NCBI GenBank assembly: GCA_021234155.1
Contig: JAJEKV010000026.1
Location: 2,232,001-2,296,000 of the forward strand
Reading direction: 5' to 3'
From: Isoetes taiwanensis
Taxonomy: Eukaryota; Streptophyta; Lycopodiopsida; Isoetales; Isoetaceae
DNA length: 64,000 nucleotides
Under the pieces are notes generated by a model. It saw only the letters and a list, made by a program, of their open reading frames with translations, searched no databases and was not told the origin of the DNA. A program made the position numbers and the translations under genes. This document shows, one piece after another, positions 1 to 10,700 of this stretch (positions are counted from its first letter, which is position 1; each line of letters opens with the position of its first letter).

Positions 1-1276
1 TGTGCATCCGCAACCGTGAACACCACGACTCGGCTGTGGCCTGGGCGCTGGACCCCATGCCGGGCTGGTCGCGTAACCTTAACAGGTCCTGGACCAGGAA
101 ACATCATGCGCCCAAGGATCTGTGTGTGTATCTTCTGGGTGAGATTCTCTCCCAGCTCTTCCGGCAGGCCCCGAACTACCAGGTTATGGCACCGGAGCTC
201 AGCGTCCGGTGAGGGCACTGGCCCACTCTGGCCTGGTGGTGGCACGCATGATGATGGTGCGGCAGGGCGGGGCTGCGGCTGTCGGCGTTCAGGTTGACCA
301 GGTGACCCCGATTGACATCTTACAGGTTGTTGGGCTCGCGGTACTGGTGTGTCATGTGCTGCGGCTTCGGTTCTCTGAAGTCTGGAGCCCAGCTCTTGCA
401 AGGCTTGGTCCTGTCTTGCCATCTCCCGCGTGCAGTGCCGCCATTGTTCATGTGCCTCTGCATGGAGGCCCTTGCCTTGCTGGGCAACGACAGATCGAAG
501 CTCCTGCATTTCCCAGTCCCTTGCCAAATCCTTCTCCCAAAGGGCGCTCAGTGCTGCCTGGTTAACTTCCAAGGCGGCCTGCAACCTCTGTCTTGCAGCG
601 GTAGCCTCCTCAACTTCCAACTGGAGTGTGGCCTATGCTTGTCGTGCCATGGCATTGGCCTCATCGACCTCGATGCGAAGCTGAGACGTGATTGCAAGTG
701 TCTCCCGCTCTGCCGGGTCCCTGTCCTGTCTCGCAGCGTCTAGGGTATCCACGCGAGCCTTCATGTTTATGAGCACCTACCGGTCTTGCTGTCTCTCAAA
801 GTGCACCAAGCGGATGCTGTCGTCCACCTGGCGTGCTTGGGTCTCCAACTCAGTGATCTGTTGTTTTGCTATCATCAACTGTCTGCGCAACACCTGGGAT
901 GTTGCACAGACTCCATCTCCGTCTCTAGGCCCGCAATGCGGGCACTCTTGGCCTCAACCCCAGCTTGGATGCCGGCTCAAGGTTCTGCCAACGAAGGGGG
1001 CCCTGTGGGGCCTGAGCAGCCAATTCCCGTCTGTCGAGCCGGTCTGGTTGTGTGGGTCTTGGCCCGGGCCTCCTTCTTCATGGAGGATGTCTCTCCCTTG
1101 CCCATTGCATCTGCACGGGGCCGCTTCCTTGGTGGCCCTTCTTGGTTTTCCCAGGCAGGCTCGGCCTGCGTGAGGTCAGCAGGCTGTGCTGGGGTTTGCC
1201 CGGGGTGGGGTGCTGTGGTCTGTGGAAGCTCACCTGCTAGGGGTGAGTCCAGACACTGGGCTGCTTCTGTGGCCAT
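1..1276 (-). pseudogene. LINE ORF1-like protein, degenerate, cut by the window edge
   Basis: Read on the minus strand from an ATG at 1276, this encodes a Pro/Lys-rich N-terminus, then a long Ala/Glu/Arg/Gln-rich coiled-coil stretch (about 900 down to 350), a Pro-rich linker, and near 200-60 a block starting NLVVRGLPEELGENLTQKI. That block resembles the RNA-binding domain of L1-type ORF1 proteins and matches the layout of the ORF1 at 42876-43853 in this window (NLRIVGLSEQEKENTKEL). The protein would bind the element's own RNA as a trimeric chaperone; that is family knowledge. The reading frame is broken by a shift near 880-910 and in-frame stops near 776 and 637. ORF2 would lie to the left, outside the window. 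The region is much more GC-rich than its surroundings. Confidence 0.6.
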
Positions 1277-1445
1277 GACTTGGGCTATGGCACGTCAGGC
1301 AAGGTTTAGGTAGGCTATGGCAGGGGCTTGTCAGGTCTGGCAGAGCTAGGCAGGCTGTGGCAGGGCTGTGGCCAGGCTAGGCAAGGACAAGAGGCAGTTG
1401 GTTGGGCTATGACAATGTCAGGCAAATGTTGGAGCCTAGCTCAAC
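1265..1445. repeat. Degenerate GGCTATGGCA-type short tandem repeat
   Basis: Variants of GGCTATGGCA, GGCAGGCTGTGG and TCAGGCAAG recur many times between the LINE ORF1 start and 1445. On the element's own (minus) strand this is its 5' untranslated region. Repeated 5' UTRs are common in LINEs, where they may carry the promoter; that role here is inference. Confidence 0.4.
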
Positions 1446-2034
1446 ATTATTCCGTGCGCTGTCTTCCAAAGGCAGTGGGGTCTCTGGCATACAAAATTGC
1501 GCTCAGAATCCAATTTGGGGGCAAAAACGTAGGTCAGAGCACCTTTTAGGGTCAGAGGCAGTTGGGAGAACTCACAATTACATGGCATTGATCTACAATG
1601 CAAATGCTCATTATCATGATGAGAGAGTCAGACAAAGGGCCTCATCATGTTCATATAGGAAGATGGAAAGGAAAGGGCAACCCCTATTGAGCTTCATTAT
1701 GCTCCATATTGGATATGCATGTGTCCACCTTAATTTTTTTTTTCCCATTCAAAGATCTCGTCTTGATGTTAGCTGGCTACGCCTTCATTTCTTCATTTAT
1801 TCAGATCGTACAATAAGAACCCATCTTTATCCATTCATTTCAAAGTTATCACTATTTCATACAACCATTGAAGGCCTACCAAGTTGGCCATGCAACTATT
1901 GAGCATATCTATTTTGGATTTTCAAGATGCATAAGGGTAAGCATTTGCTAGTATAGCCTATAATAATAGTCAATGGAACAATAGCCACTATGCTAGGTGG
2001 GAAGGCCCATTGACAAAAAGTCAACTGAGCCCTC
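1446..2034. other. Non-coding interval, no gene seen
   Basis: AT-rich sequence between two LINE remnants. An open frame from 1402 to 1902 on the plus strand has no recognisable domain and looks accidental. I see no RNA gene or clear repeat. Confidence 0.4.
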
Positions 2035-2509
2035 ACTTGCAGGTTGCCTGGGATTGGGTTAGGGCTCTGTTTCAGGTGAGATTGACTAGCCAGCAGTTGC
2101 TGCTTCATGTGTATCCTGGTGCTTGGCCGCTCTTGCGGCAGCAAGCCTTGCATCTGTGCGTGGCTTGGTTGGTGTGGTTGATTTGGAAGCGGCGGCGGTT
2201 GTGGATCTTTCAGGGGATTCAGCAGCCTGCAGCCTCTCTGATTCCTCGACTCAGGTACAAGCTATTTCAAAGCTTTCTGGTGTTCTCGGGATTAGTAGAG
2301 CGGAAGTTTGCCATTTGGCGGGACTTCTTGGGTGTTGTAGATGGTGATGGTCGGTTTGTACAGCAGTAGAGTTGCAGTTTTTCTGTGAGTTTGTTGTGGA
2401 GTGTCGAGGTATCGCTGTCTCTTTGGGGCAGTTCTCCTTCCTCCTCACTTGCTTTGTAACATTACCATTCTTTTAATATATTGATGACACAGTTCTTCAA
2501 AAAAAAAAA
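2035..2509 (+). pseudogene. LINE ORF2 C-terminus, 3' UTR and poly(A) tail (5'-truncated copy)
   Basis: The plus strand encodes WDWVRALFQ followed by LTSQQLLLHVYP, WPLLRQQALHLCVAW and LVWLIWKRRR, the Trp-rich tail that follows the zinc-binding region in plant LINE ORF2 proteins. The same tail occurs on the minus strand at 63706-63978 (WAWVRARFRSHLHSQQILL). The frame closes at 2369, a short 3' UTR follows, and the copy ends in an A-tract at 2499-2509 preceded by GTTCTTC. The other copy also has TTCTTC directly before its A-tract, so the two share a 3' terminus. Only the last part of the element is present, as expected for 5' truncation during target-primed reverse transcription. I could not define a target-site duplication. 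Confidence 0.6.
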
Positions 2510-5324
2510 GAAGATAGGGAAAAGCATGTGCACAAGTGCACACGTCGGACAAAATGAACGTAGTTGCAGAAATCCTATTTGACATTTTTGTTGCATATTT
2601 TTGTCATAATGATTTTTTGAAATTTATTTTCCAAATTATTGTTTCTATAAGAAACACTTCCTTTGTAAACAGAAGAAGAAGAAGAAGAAGAAGAGATTTT
2701 AACGTCACGCCACAAGGCAGCGTCCTATCGGACATAATGATCCTCTATGTAAATACGTGCTTTTTGGTGATTTTTGGAACAAAGGGCTATTTGGGAAAAT
2801 ACTGAAGAATTAAGGGCATTTTGGGAATTTAAAAAATACAAAGGGTTTTTTGAGAATTAAGTGAACAGTTAAGATTATTTTGGTAAATTTCCCTAATTTA
2901 ATTTCCCTTAATATCTTGAATGGTCACAAATGCATTGATTTTTTATTATCACAAATATCAAATCTATGAGTATTGAGTCTCTATGAACATTTCCTGTTTT
3001 GTCTATAGGTTGTTCCACCATGTGCGAAAACCGGCGGGATCATGTGTTAACTTTCCCCTCAAGTTTAAAAACCGACCAATTTACATGGCAATAAAAAAGC
3101 TAATGGTTCACCTGATATGATTCACCTCTAGGGTTATGATTGTCCCTCGTCCCCAAGTTAAACCCGGATTAAACCTTAAACCATAGCAAGCAACTTATTC
3201 AACCCGGTCAATCAAATAGTCAAGTATATACACAATCCTACACAACTGATCGAGGGCATTTGTGGACGGGCTTGCAGCGGTGCCGTAGCGGCTTGTAGAT
3301 GAAGGTATATTCGAATTTATGAAATCGATTATAATACTATGGTAAGGAGTCTCGTTGAATTTAGATAAATTGTTGTACAAATATGGTAGGGGGTTTGGAG
3401 GAATTTATACAACTAAGTGTACATATATGGTAGAGGGTATATCTAGAGTTTTTCCGTGTAAGAGAATTTTTTCTAGTAATTTAACCGTATAAAGGACTTT
3501 TTCTTGAACCCTATGCATGGACATGCCATATAGACTATGCATTAGCTGCACCCCCTGGGTTCTGCATCCTAGCAAAACGAGTTTGATCCCTGATATTGTT
3601 AACGAATCGAACAGCCTCTTGAAGACACCAGAGCGGTGAAGGGCTATTGCTTCATAAAGTTTAAGTGACTCTTCCATCTGGGTCACTGCTAAGCAGGGTT
3701 GCCCTTAAGGCCAAATTTGCATAGGTGTAATTTAGAATGGTAGGCGAATCTTAGGTTTTCGAGATTAGTTATATTGGCAGTGCTAAGAGATATCCTATAT
3801 CTTCTTTTGGGTCGCCAAGAATGGTGGCCTCCAAAGAATGTAAATGGTTGAATTTCTTCAACTAATGCAGGTTTGAAAACTCTGTCGAGTTGTCCCGATA
3901 AAAAGAATCCACCTTCATGAACACATAAATTTTTCAGCAGGAATGCTTTTGAAGAAGTCCAAAAAAGTTGATTAATTTTTTATCTGAAAATGCTTGTAGT
4001 TTAGACAAGTCGTGACACCACTGAAGGAAGAGCTAAGAATAGGAAAAGCTTCCAAGAAAAGCTCTTCCGAAGCAGTCGTAGGAATTAAATTGCATCAATT
4101 TTATTTTTTGTGGACCACAGGCATCAAAAAAATTGCTCTAATTTTTTTCTTCAACGAAAAGCCTTCCAAGCTTCCAAAGTTGGAAACCCTTCCAGATTTT
4201 AGAAAAAATAGGAAGGCTTTCAATTTGTATTGGGTTTCTAACCCCAAACGGGGGGACATAATTTGAGTGTTACTCACATGTCAATTCTTAATCAAAGTTG
4301 ATACGAGTTTTACATAACGTGATATGCAAATAAAACACTTCTCATTCAATCCTATATAATAATATTATAGGGCGTGCCCGTTGTGCATCATGCCCTAGAT
4401 CAGAGGGCTCGTATTCAATCTCACGACACGTGGCGTCATCTGATGATAAGGGAACATGGTTTGCTTCTATCATGGGTGTGCTGGAATTGCCTTGAAACTC
4501 AGAGCCCTAATCCAAGCTCTGCCTCAAGAGCCAAACCATGCTTTCATTCTTCTGCCTAGTAGCAGCAGGATGATAGTCTTTATTCGTGACTTCAGCTTCA
4601 TCCTATAAGATTCTGGTTTCCCAAGCACTTAAGAAGAGAAAAAGTTTCCCATTGTAAGAAGATTTAGAATGGATTTGAGGTTATGAATATCCATGAGGGT
4701 CCCTCAGTGACTCATCGACGCTCAACATGCGACTGTTTCTCAGTTGATTTCGATACTTGCATTGGCTGAATGTTTTGATCTTGAATCTGATGCTGAGGAT
4801 ATATATGTAAATATTTGTGGGTAGGCTTTGTTTAAGGGTATGTTTGCTCATAGACTTTTTGTTTGGCTGATGTAGAATAAAATAGTTTTGCTTCAGTCTA
4901 TTGCTTAAGAAGCTAGATTGTTGCTGGTTTAGCTAGAAAGTTTTTGCAGGTGTCGCTTTTGGTGTTGGCAGGATGCAGGGTACAGTCACAATCAGTATGT
5001 CTTCTCTGAGATGGATATGTTTTGCTTATGCTTCATCTATTTCAGAGGTTGGTCTGTATGATTTCCTTTTTTCCTCTTTCTTTGTTCTACGTTATTCTTC
5101 GACCCGGAGACATGTATCCTTCATAGACAGATCTCTTTGAGCCCTTGAACTGCATAACATAATATATTTTAGCACTGCCCAACATATTTAGCTACTTTCG
5201 AAATCTGATTTGAACGTTATCACTATGTTCCAGAGGAATGAATGTTATGTGATGTTATTGTTACATTTTGGAGTTTTCTGTAATGTTATTGAATGTTTTC
5301 TACACTTATATAATTTATGTACTA
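2510..5324. other. Long AT-rich non-coding interval with an (AGA)n tract
   Basis: No gene is supported. An (AGA)8 microsatellite lies at 2671-2694. Short open frames at 3195-3380, 3405-3686, 4012-4266 and 4374-4559 show no known domain. Around 4740-5050 the plus strand looks faintly coding (a block reading LAECFDLESDAEDIYVNICG) but has several stops, and I cannot name a family. Confidence 0.4.
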
Positions 5325-5467
5325 GGGAAAATTCACCTCGAGAAAATTCCTCGAGGGATTTCCCCGAGGCGGCGCCAAGGCGGCGAAGCCGCTTAGCCAA
5401 TACGCCGAACTGGCGGCGCCGCCGAGGGAATATTCCCGAGAGAATTTTTCGAGAGGTGAATTTTCCC
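5325..5467. repeat. GC-centred foldback element with 15-bp or longer terminal inverted repeats
   Basis: The left end GGGAAAATTCACCTC is matched by the reverse complement of the right end, and pairing continues imperfectly through the arms (CTCGAGGG against CTCTCGGG) to a GC-rich centre around 5375-5420. The whole 143 bp can fold into one long hairpin, which is typical of a small foldback MITE. I see no convincing target duplication. The motif GGAAAATTCC recurs around 60130-60200. Confidence 0.5.
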
Positions 5468-5471
5468 GGAC

Positions 5472-6092
5472 GTAATGACCACTAGGCTTAAATTTCCACC
5501 ACTCTTCTCTGTTCTGGCGGATCTTTGCGTGAATAGAAGCTTGAGTTGAGGACGTGTTCTTTTCGATTTTGATCGGTTTTAGAGCCGAGATGAAATGTCT
5601 TATTAAGTCTTCAAAAACATGGTAGATTTATGTGATCTTCTACGCCAAGAAGCGGCCGCAGGGAAGAGCATGGATTTTTTGAAGAATCGCCCAAGGTTGC
5701 ATAACCGGTTATAACCGAAGCCTTTCGTAAACATGCTCATTTGCGCATCAAGGAAGGAGTCGCTTCAATCATTCTCACACTGCTCGCGCAAGCTCCTAAA
5801 GCTTTTCTCGCAAAAAATCTTTGTACCACCGAAGAGAGCTTCCTTGTGCAAGCTCCTCCGCAAAACAAACTCGAACCGCACAAGCAAGCTCCTCTCAGGA
5901 GTTCCTACAAGACCTCTCTGCAAAAAATAAACGCACCTCTGCAAAAATAAACTCTGGAACAGAGGAAGGGAAATCCTAAAAGAAAAAAACTGTAGAACAG
6001 GGCAAGCGGCGCCGCTCCGTAAACTCAGGAGAAAATTTATGTCATATAATTTTAACAGAATAATGCCATAATTTAAGCCTAGTGGTCATTAC
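5472..6092. mobile_element. 621-bp MITE-like element with perfect 23-bp terminal inverted repeats
   Basis: The first 23 bp (starting GTAATGACCACTAGGCTTAA) are the exact reverse complement of the last 23 bp at 6070-6092. The interior encodes nothing recognisable; two overlapping open frames near 5733-5950 sit over short internal repeats such as CAAGCTCCT. No flanking duplication of 2, 3, 8 or 9 bp is visible, so the superfamily is unassigned. It starts 4 bp after the foldback element at 5325-5467, so the two may form one composite. Confidence 0.6.
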
Positions 6093-6809
6093 TCACACCA
6101 AGATTCGATACCTTGATGCCTTAGATTCCCGGGTGAGGGAAAAAAATCGGGAGGGAAAAATATTTGGGAAAAAATTTCCAACGCCTTCCACGTTTTTGTC
6201 CTTATCCGCTTCGGAGGAATCCGCTCCGTGAAATCCTATCCTTAAGCTTGCTTTCTCCAGTAACTCCGTTCCATATGCTGTAGCACACCGCCGCTATAAC
6301 CCAGGTAACACGGTAACAACTTTGTGCTCTTGTGCTGCGTCAATTGGCTATGGCGTCATTTTTGGTAGGGCAACCTCGCAGCAGATTAGCAGACTTCTGA
6401 GAACAAAAGGCAGGCCGCCAGCAGGGTTTTTCATCCATTATCACAGCTCAGATCACCGTAATTCTCACAGTAACTCAAACAGGATGATCTTGCCAGGAAG
6501 CCGGATAGGAAGTGCAGGCAGAAGTCATAACAGCGTTTGGTTTCGGTGTGGTTCAGCCAAGGAGGCATCGATTGGGTTTTTTAAAGAAGAGCTGCTTAGC
6601 CGATTTAGCCGCTGGTTGCTGCTGAAAATGGCACAAACAATATTTTTTCTACTGAAACATCTGCATATGCCAGCAAACTTGTGGAGTTAAAGAAAAAGAG
6701 AGCCCAGTGTTTGCGAAAGCTTTCCAACTTGCCTATAAGCAAGAGCCATAGGCTGAACAAAAAGCAGGCAGCAATGCTAAGCTTTGTTTTTGGGAGCAGC
6801 TTGCCCAGG
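6093..6809. other. Interval upstream of the HECT exons, no assignable gene
   Basis: Open frames at 6322-6690 and 6681-6953 lie just before the HECT exon at 6810. They may include diverged upstream coding sequence of that gene (a Lys-rich block ELKKKRAQCLRKLSNL near 6685-6735), but I cannot align them to a named domain. Confidence 0.35.
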
Positions 6810-7408
6810 AGGGAGTGGTTCTTCTTGGTATGCAGATTTTTAATCCACAAAACGCCCTCTTTCTCTCATGTCCAGCTGATTGCAGGAGGTTCTTTCCTAA
6901 TCCAGGTATTTGAGGTGTTTTATTGTTGTGCTGGTTACTGCATGATTGCTTGATCGATGTAGCAATGGGTGAATCTTGATAGGATAGGGGATTGCTCGAG
7001 TCCATTGGTGATAATGGCACAGGATACTGGTTCATCAGACACCAGCAAGTACTGTCCTATTAGAAAGGTGGAAAGTTCTAAAAATTTATAGAAGAAATAT
7101 GCTGCTTAAATTTTCTCTCTTATTTTGGGACCTTGTTGTGGACATGTTGTCTAGATTTTTAGTTTGTTTATGAGACATGCCTTTGCACTTGGTGATCAAT
7201 ATTCAGGTAAAATTTAGGTACTTACAGGATTCTTTTTCGCAGCAGCTGGCATCAATCCTGGACATCTCACTTATTTTCGTTTTTGTGGTCGAGTGATTGC
7301 ATTGGCCTTGATGCACGGAGTGCAGTTAGACATATTATTTGCTGTTTCCTTCTTCAAACAGCTAGCAGGTGTTCCCATAACTTGGGAAGATGCTAAAGAT
7401 GTAGATCC
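6810..7408 (+). pseudogene. HECT E3 ubiquitin ligase fragment (UPL5-like), part upstream of the Copia insertion
   Basis: Exon 6810-6905 encodes REWFFLVC and, after a frame change, IFNPQNALFLSC and RRFFPNP, the conserved start of the plant UPL5-type HECT N-lobe. A GT-AG intron (6906-7242, 337 bp) follows. Exon 7243-7408 encodes AAGINPGHLTYFRFCGRV, IALALMHGVQLDILF, FFKQLAGVPITWEDAKD. HECT ligases pass ubiquitin from E2 to substrate through a C-lobe cysteine; the C-lobe is not found here. Between VC and IF about four bases appear to be missing, a frameshift independent of the transposon. The reading frame continues after the Copia element at 12199 once one copy of the GATCC duplication is counted. 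The UPL5 assignment rests on remembered family motifs. Confidence 0.75.
7404..7408 (+). repeat. Target-site duplication GATCC, left copy
   Basis: GATCC directly precedes the 5' LTR and is repeated directly after the 3' LTR at 12199-12203. Five base pairs is the usual duplication length for Copia integrase. Confidence 0.9.
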
Positions 7409-7652
7409 TGTTGAAGCAGTCACACCTTGACACATGGATTCATCATAGGTTGACACCTGGAGTTAGTAGAGACAAGATTACAGTCATTAGATTTACTTCT
7501 TGTTACCGTTCAGTTCGTTAGGTTGATTACATTTGTCAGTCTTCTGTTAGTATCTGATCATATCAGATCAAGCCATGTATAAGGATCTTCGTTCTCATGA
7601 ATCAAATGTTCACTTGAATTCCATTTGCTTCTTGCGCTCTTGTTCTTTCACA
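7409..7652 (+). repeat. 5' LTR of the intact Copia element
   Basis: 244 bp, TG...CA termini, identical by eye to 11955-12198. It would contain the promoter and polyadenylation signals of the element; I do not assign exact sites. Confidence 0.93.
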
Positions 7653-7665
7653 TGGTATCAGAGCC
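7653..7665 (+). promoter_or_regulatory. Primer-binding site for initiator-Met tRNA
   Basis: TGGTATCAGAGCC directly follows the 5' LTR. This is the usual plant Copia site complementary to the 3' end of initiator methionine tRNA, which primes minus-strand DNA synthesis. Confidence 0.9.
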
Positions 7666-7746
7666 TTCTTTCAATTGAGTCTAAGATCTCAAAGGATTGA
7701 AAGCGATTCCTGCATCCTGTTTTGATAAGAATTGAAGAGTGACAGA

Positions 7747-10700
7747 ATGGCAGCCGGTGGCAACAATTCAAGCTTGATGAACCTGCGTCCACAAGCCTTT
7801 GATGGAAAAGGGTTTGATGGTTGGAAAAGGATGATGAAATTGTATTTGAAGGCGGAGCTGCTGTGGGAAGTAACTGAAGGCAGCGAAACCCAGCCCGTCA
7901 TCACCAAAGCAGACGATCCTGAACAACAAAAGAATCTTTTGTTGTGGAAGCACAAGGATAGTCGTGCCTTGGCATGTTTGGCAATGTGCCTCTCCAAGAA
8001 CCAGCTGCAACTGGTGCGGGGAGAATTGGAGAAAGGAAGTAAAGCCTTGTGGGATTTTCTTTGCTCCCGTTATGGAAAAAGGTCGGAGATTGAAGTATTG
8101 CAGCTTCATACTGAATTGGAGACCCTCAAATATCAAGATGGCCAGGACATTAGGGTCCATCTTGCCAAACTGCAGGAAAAATTTGATCAACTTGCAGATG
8201 CCGGCAGAGATCATGCATTGTCCAATGCTCAGAAGAAACTGAAATTGTATACTTCTCTTCCTCGTTCTTGGGATGGGACAGTCGAATTAATGCTGACCTC
8301 ACGCAAGGAAGCTAGCTGGGAAGAGATTGGTGAAGATCTCATAGAGCTCTCTCTCATGCATCACCAAAGAGGAGAACGTACCAAACCTGAGCAAGCCTTT
8401 GTTACTCAAACTCGAACCCAGCATAATACTGGTGAAAGAAAACCGCAATATGCTCGGGATGGCACTCTGCTTCGCAAAGACCAGTGCCGGAATTGCCTGG
8501 GTTTTGGCCATCATGGCAAACAATGCCCCAGCAAGCCCTATTCTCCATCTGGCACCACTAAGAAGGCATCCACATCTACTTCTCCAAAGAGTGACGAGAT
8601 GGCTCACATGGTGGAGGCCTTAGAGCTCAAAGAAGAGACGTGTCTCCTTGAAGAAGCGTGTATCTCAGAGGTACTTTCTTTTGATCTGCTTCAGGCTGAT
8701 CCAATTCATGCTCAGACCTCTCTTCTTGAAGAGGCCTGTCTTTCAGAACCAGAGGCTCCAACCTCACCATCCACCACAATTCTCACTGTGGATTCTGCTT
8801 GCACGTCTACCATGGTGAATCAAGCAGATATCCTTCACGATTGCACTACTATGACGGGCGGTGTCCAACTCGGTTCCACAGCTCAGATTGATATCGTTGC
8901 TAAAGGTACCCTGCAATTTCCTCTTACTCATGGCAAATTTGCTGCTCTTTCCGATACTCTTCTTGTTCCAAATCTGCGGAAGAACCTGCTCTCTGTTGCC
9001 AAGCTTGCTGATCAAGGTATGATTACTGTTTTTACCCAAACCTCTGTTCTTATTTTTTCTGATTCCATTCCACTTCCTCAAGATCCTCTTGCTCAAGGCT
9101 CTAGAGTTGGCAATCTATATGAAATTTCACTTGTTCCATCTCCCTCTTCAGAAGCCTTACTTGTCTCTGCCACATCAGACCCCCTCTTATTATGGCATCG
9201 CCGATTTGCCCATCTCAATATCAAACGTCTTCAATCTCTTTCACATGAAAACATAGTCACTGGTCTTGACCATCTTCCTCGTCATAGCCTTCCCCTTTGC
9301 CATGCTTGCATGCTTGGCAAGCATGTTCGCAGAACATATGCTGTTGTTGGTCACCGAGCTGCAGCAATTCTAGATCTCATTCATTCTGACCTCTGTGGCA
9401 AAATGGAGATTTGTAGCAGAACTGGAAATAAATATTATATTTCCTTTATTGATGATCATAGCAGGAGAGTGATGGTCTACTTTCTCAAGAAAAAGAGCCA
9501 AGCCCTTGATGCTTTTCTTCTCTTCAAGGCTACAGTTGAAACTCAAACAGGCAAAAAGATCAAATCACTTCGTACTGATGGTGGTGGCGAGTACTTGAGT
9601 AATCTTTTCCAAGACACTTGTGCATCTGCTGGTATTCATCGTCAACTCACCACGAGGCACACTCCCCAACAGAATGGGGTCGCGGAACGCAAAAATCGGA
9701 CGATCTGTGAGGCTGCCAAAAGTATCTTGGTTCAAGGTCATCTTGATAAAACCTTTTGGGAAGAAGCCGTTGCTGCTGTAGTCCACACTCAGAACCTTCT
9801 CCCAACTGTTGCAGTCCCGGGATCCACACCACATGAAGCATGGTTTGGGTCTAAACCAGATGTGTCTCATCTCCGTGTTTTTGGCAGCACCGTTTATGTC
9901 CAAGTCCCCAAAGCTCTACGCACGAAATTTGGAGACAAGAGCCTCAAATGTAGATTCATTGGCTACTCACCAAATCACAAGGCTTACAAATGCTGGGATC
10001 CCACTTCTGATAAGGTATTGATCAGTTCCGATGTTCATTTTGATGAATTTGACATTCCAGGGCAGCAAGAGGACACTGAGTTCATTGATTGGAGTATCCT
10101 TGTTCCTGACCCTTCACCTCCCTTTATTGATCATGACGCCCATCGCCTTGCTCTTATCAATCAGCCCGCACCTCCTTCTCTTGCTTCTGCTTCCTCATCC
10201 GAGCTGCCTCCTCTTGATTCCACCACTTCATCTCCGCCTCCTCCTTCTGATCCTACATCAGATCCTGTTTCTCCTCTGGCTGATCCTGCACCTAGCCAAT
10301 CAGATTACCTTATACGCTCTCAAAGATCACGTGCACCCACTCAAAAAGTTATTGAAAATGCGCAATTATGTTTAGCCGAATGGGTTTGCCTAGCTACAGA
10401 TGATAATCCCTCAACTATTCATGCTGCTCTCAACTGTTCTGAGTCCGCCCACTGGAAATCTGCTGCCTTGGCTGAACTTGCCTCCATGCAACACAATCGA
10501 GTCTGGGAACTTGTTCCACTTCCTCCTAACCGCCATCTTGTTGATTCCAAATGGGTCTTCTGTAAGAAATATAAATCTGATGGCACTCTTGATCGTTACA
10601 AAGCTCGTCTCGTTGCACGTGGCTTTACTCAAGTACATGGGATCGATTATGATGAAACTTATTCCCCTGTTGTCCATATGACCAGTCTGCGCACCATCCT

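Noticed and set aside
1660-2530. GAAGATGGAAAGGAAAG (about 1661) and GAAGATAGGGAAAAGC (after the LINE A-tract) as a target-site duplication
   Set aside because: The match is imperfect and lies several hundred bases upstream of where LINE similarity begins.
5733-5950. Overlapping open frames inside the 621-bp MITE
   Set aside because: They overlap short internal repeats of a non-autonomous element and match nothing.
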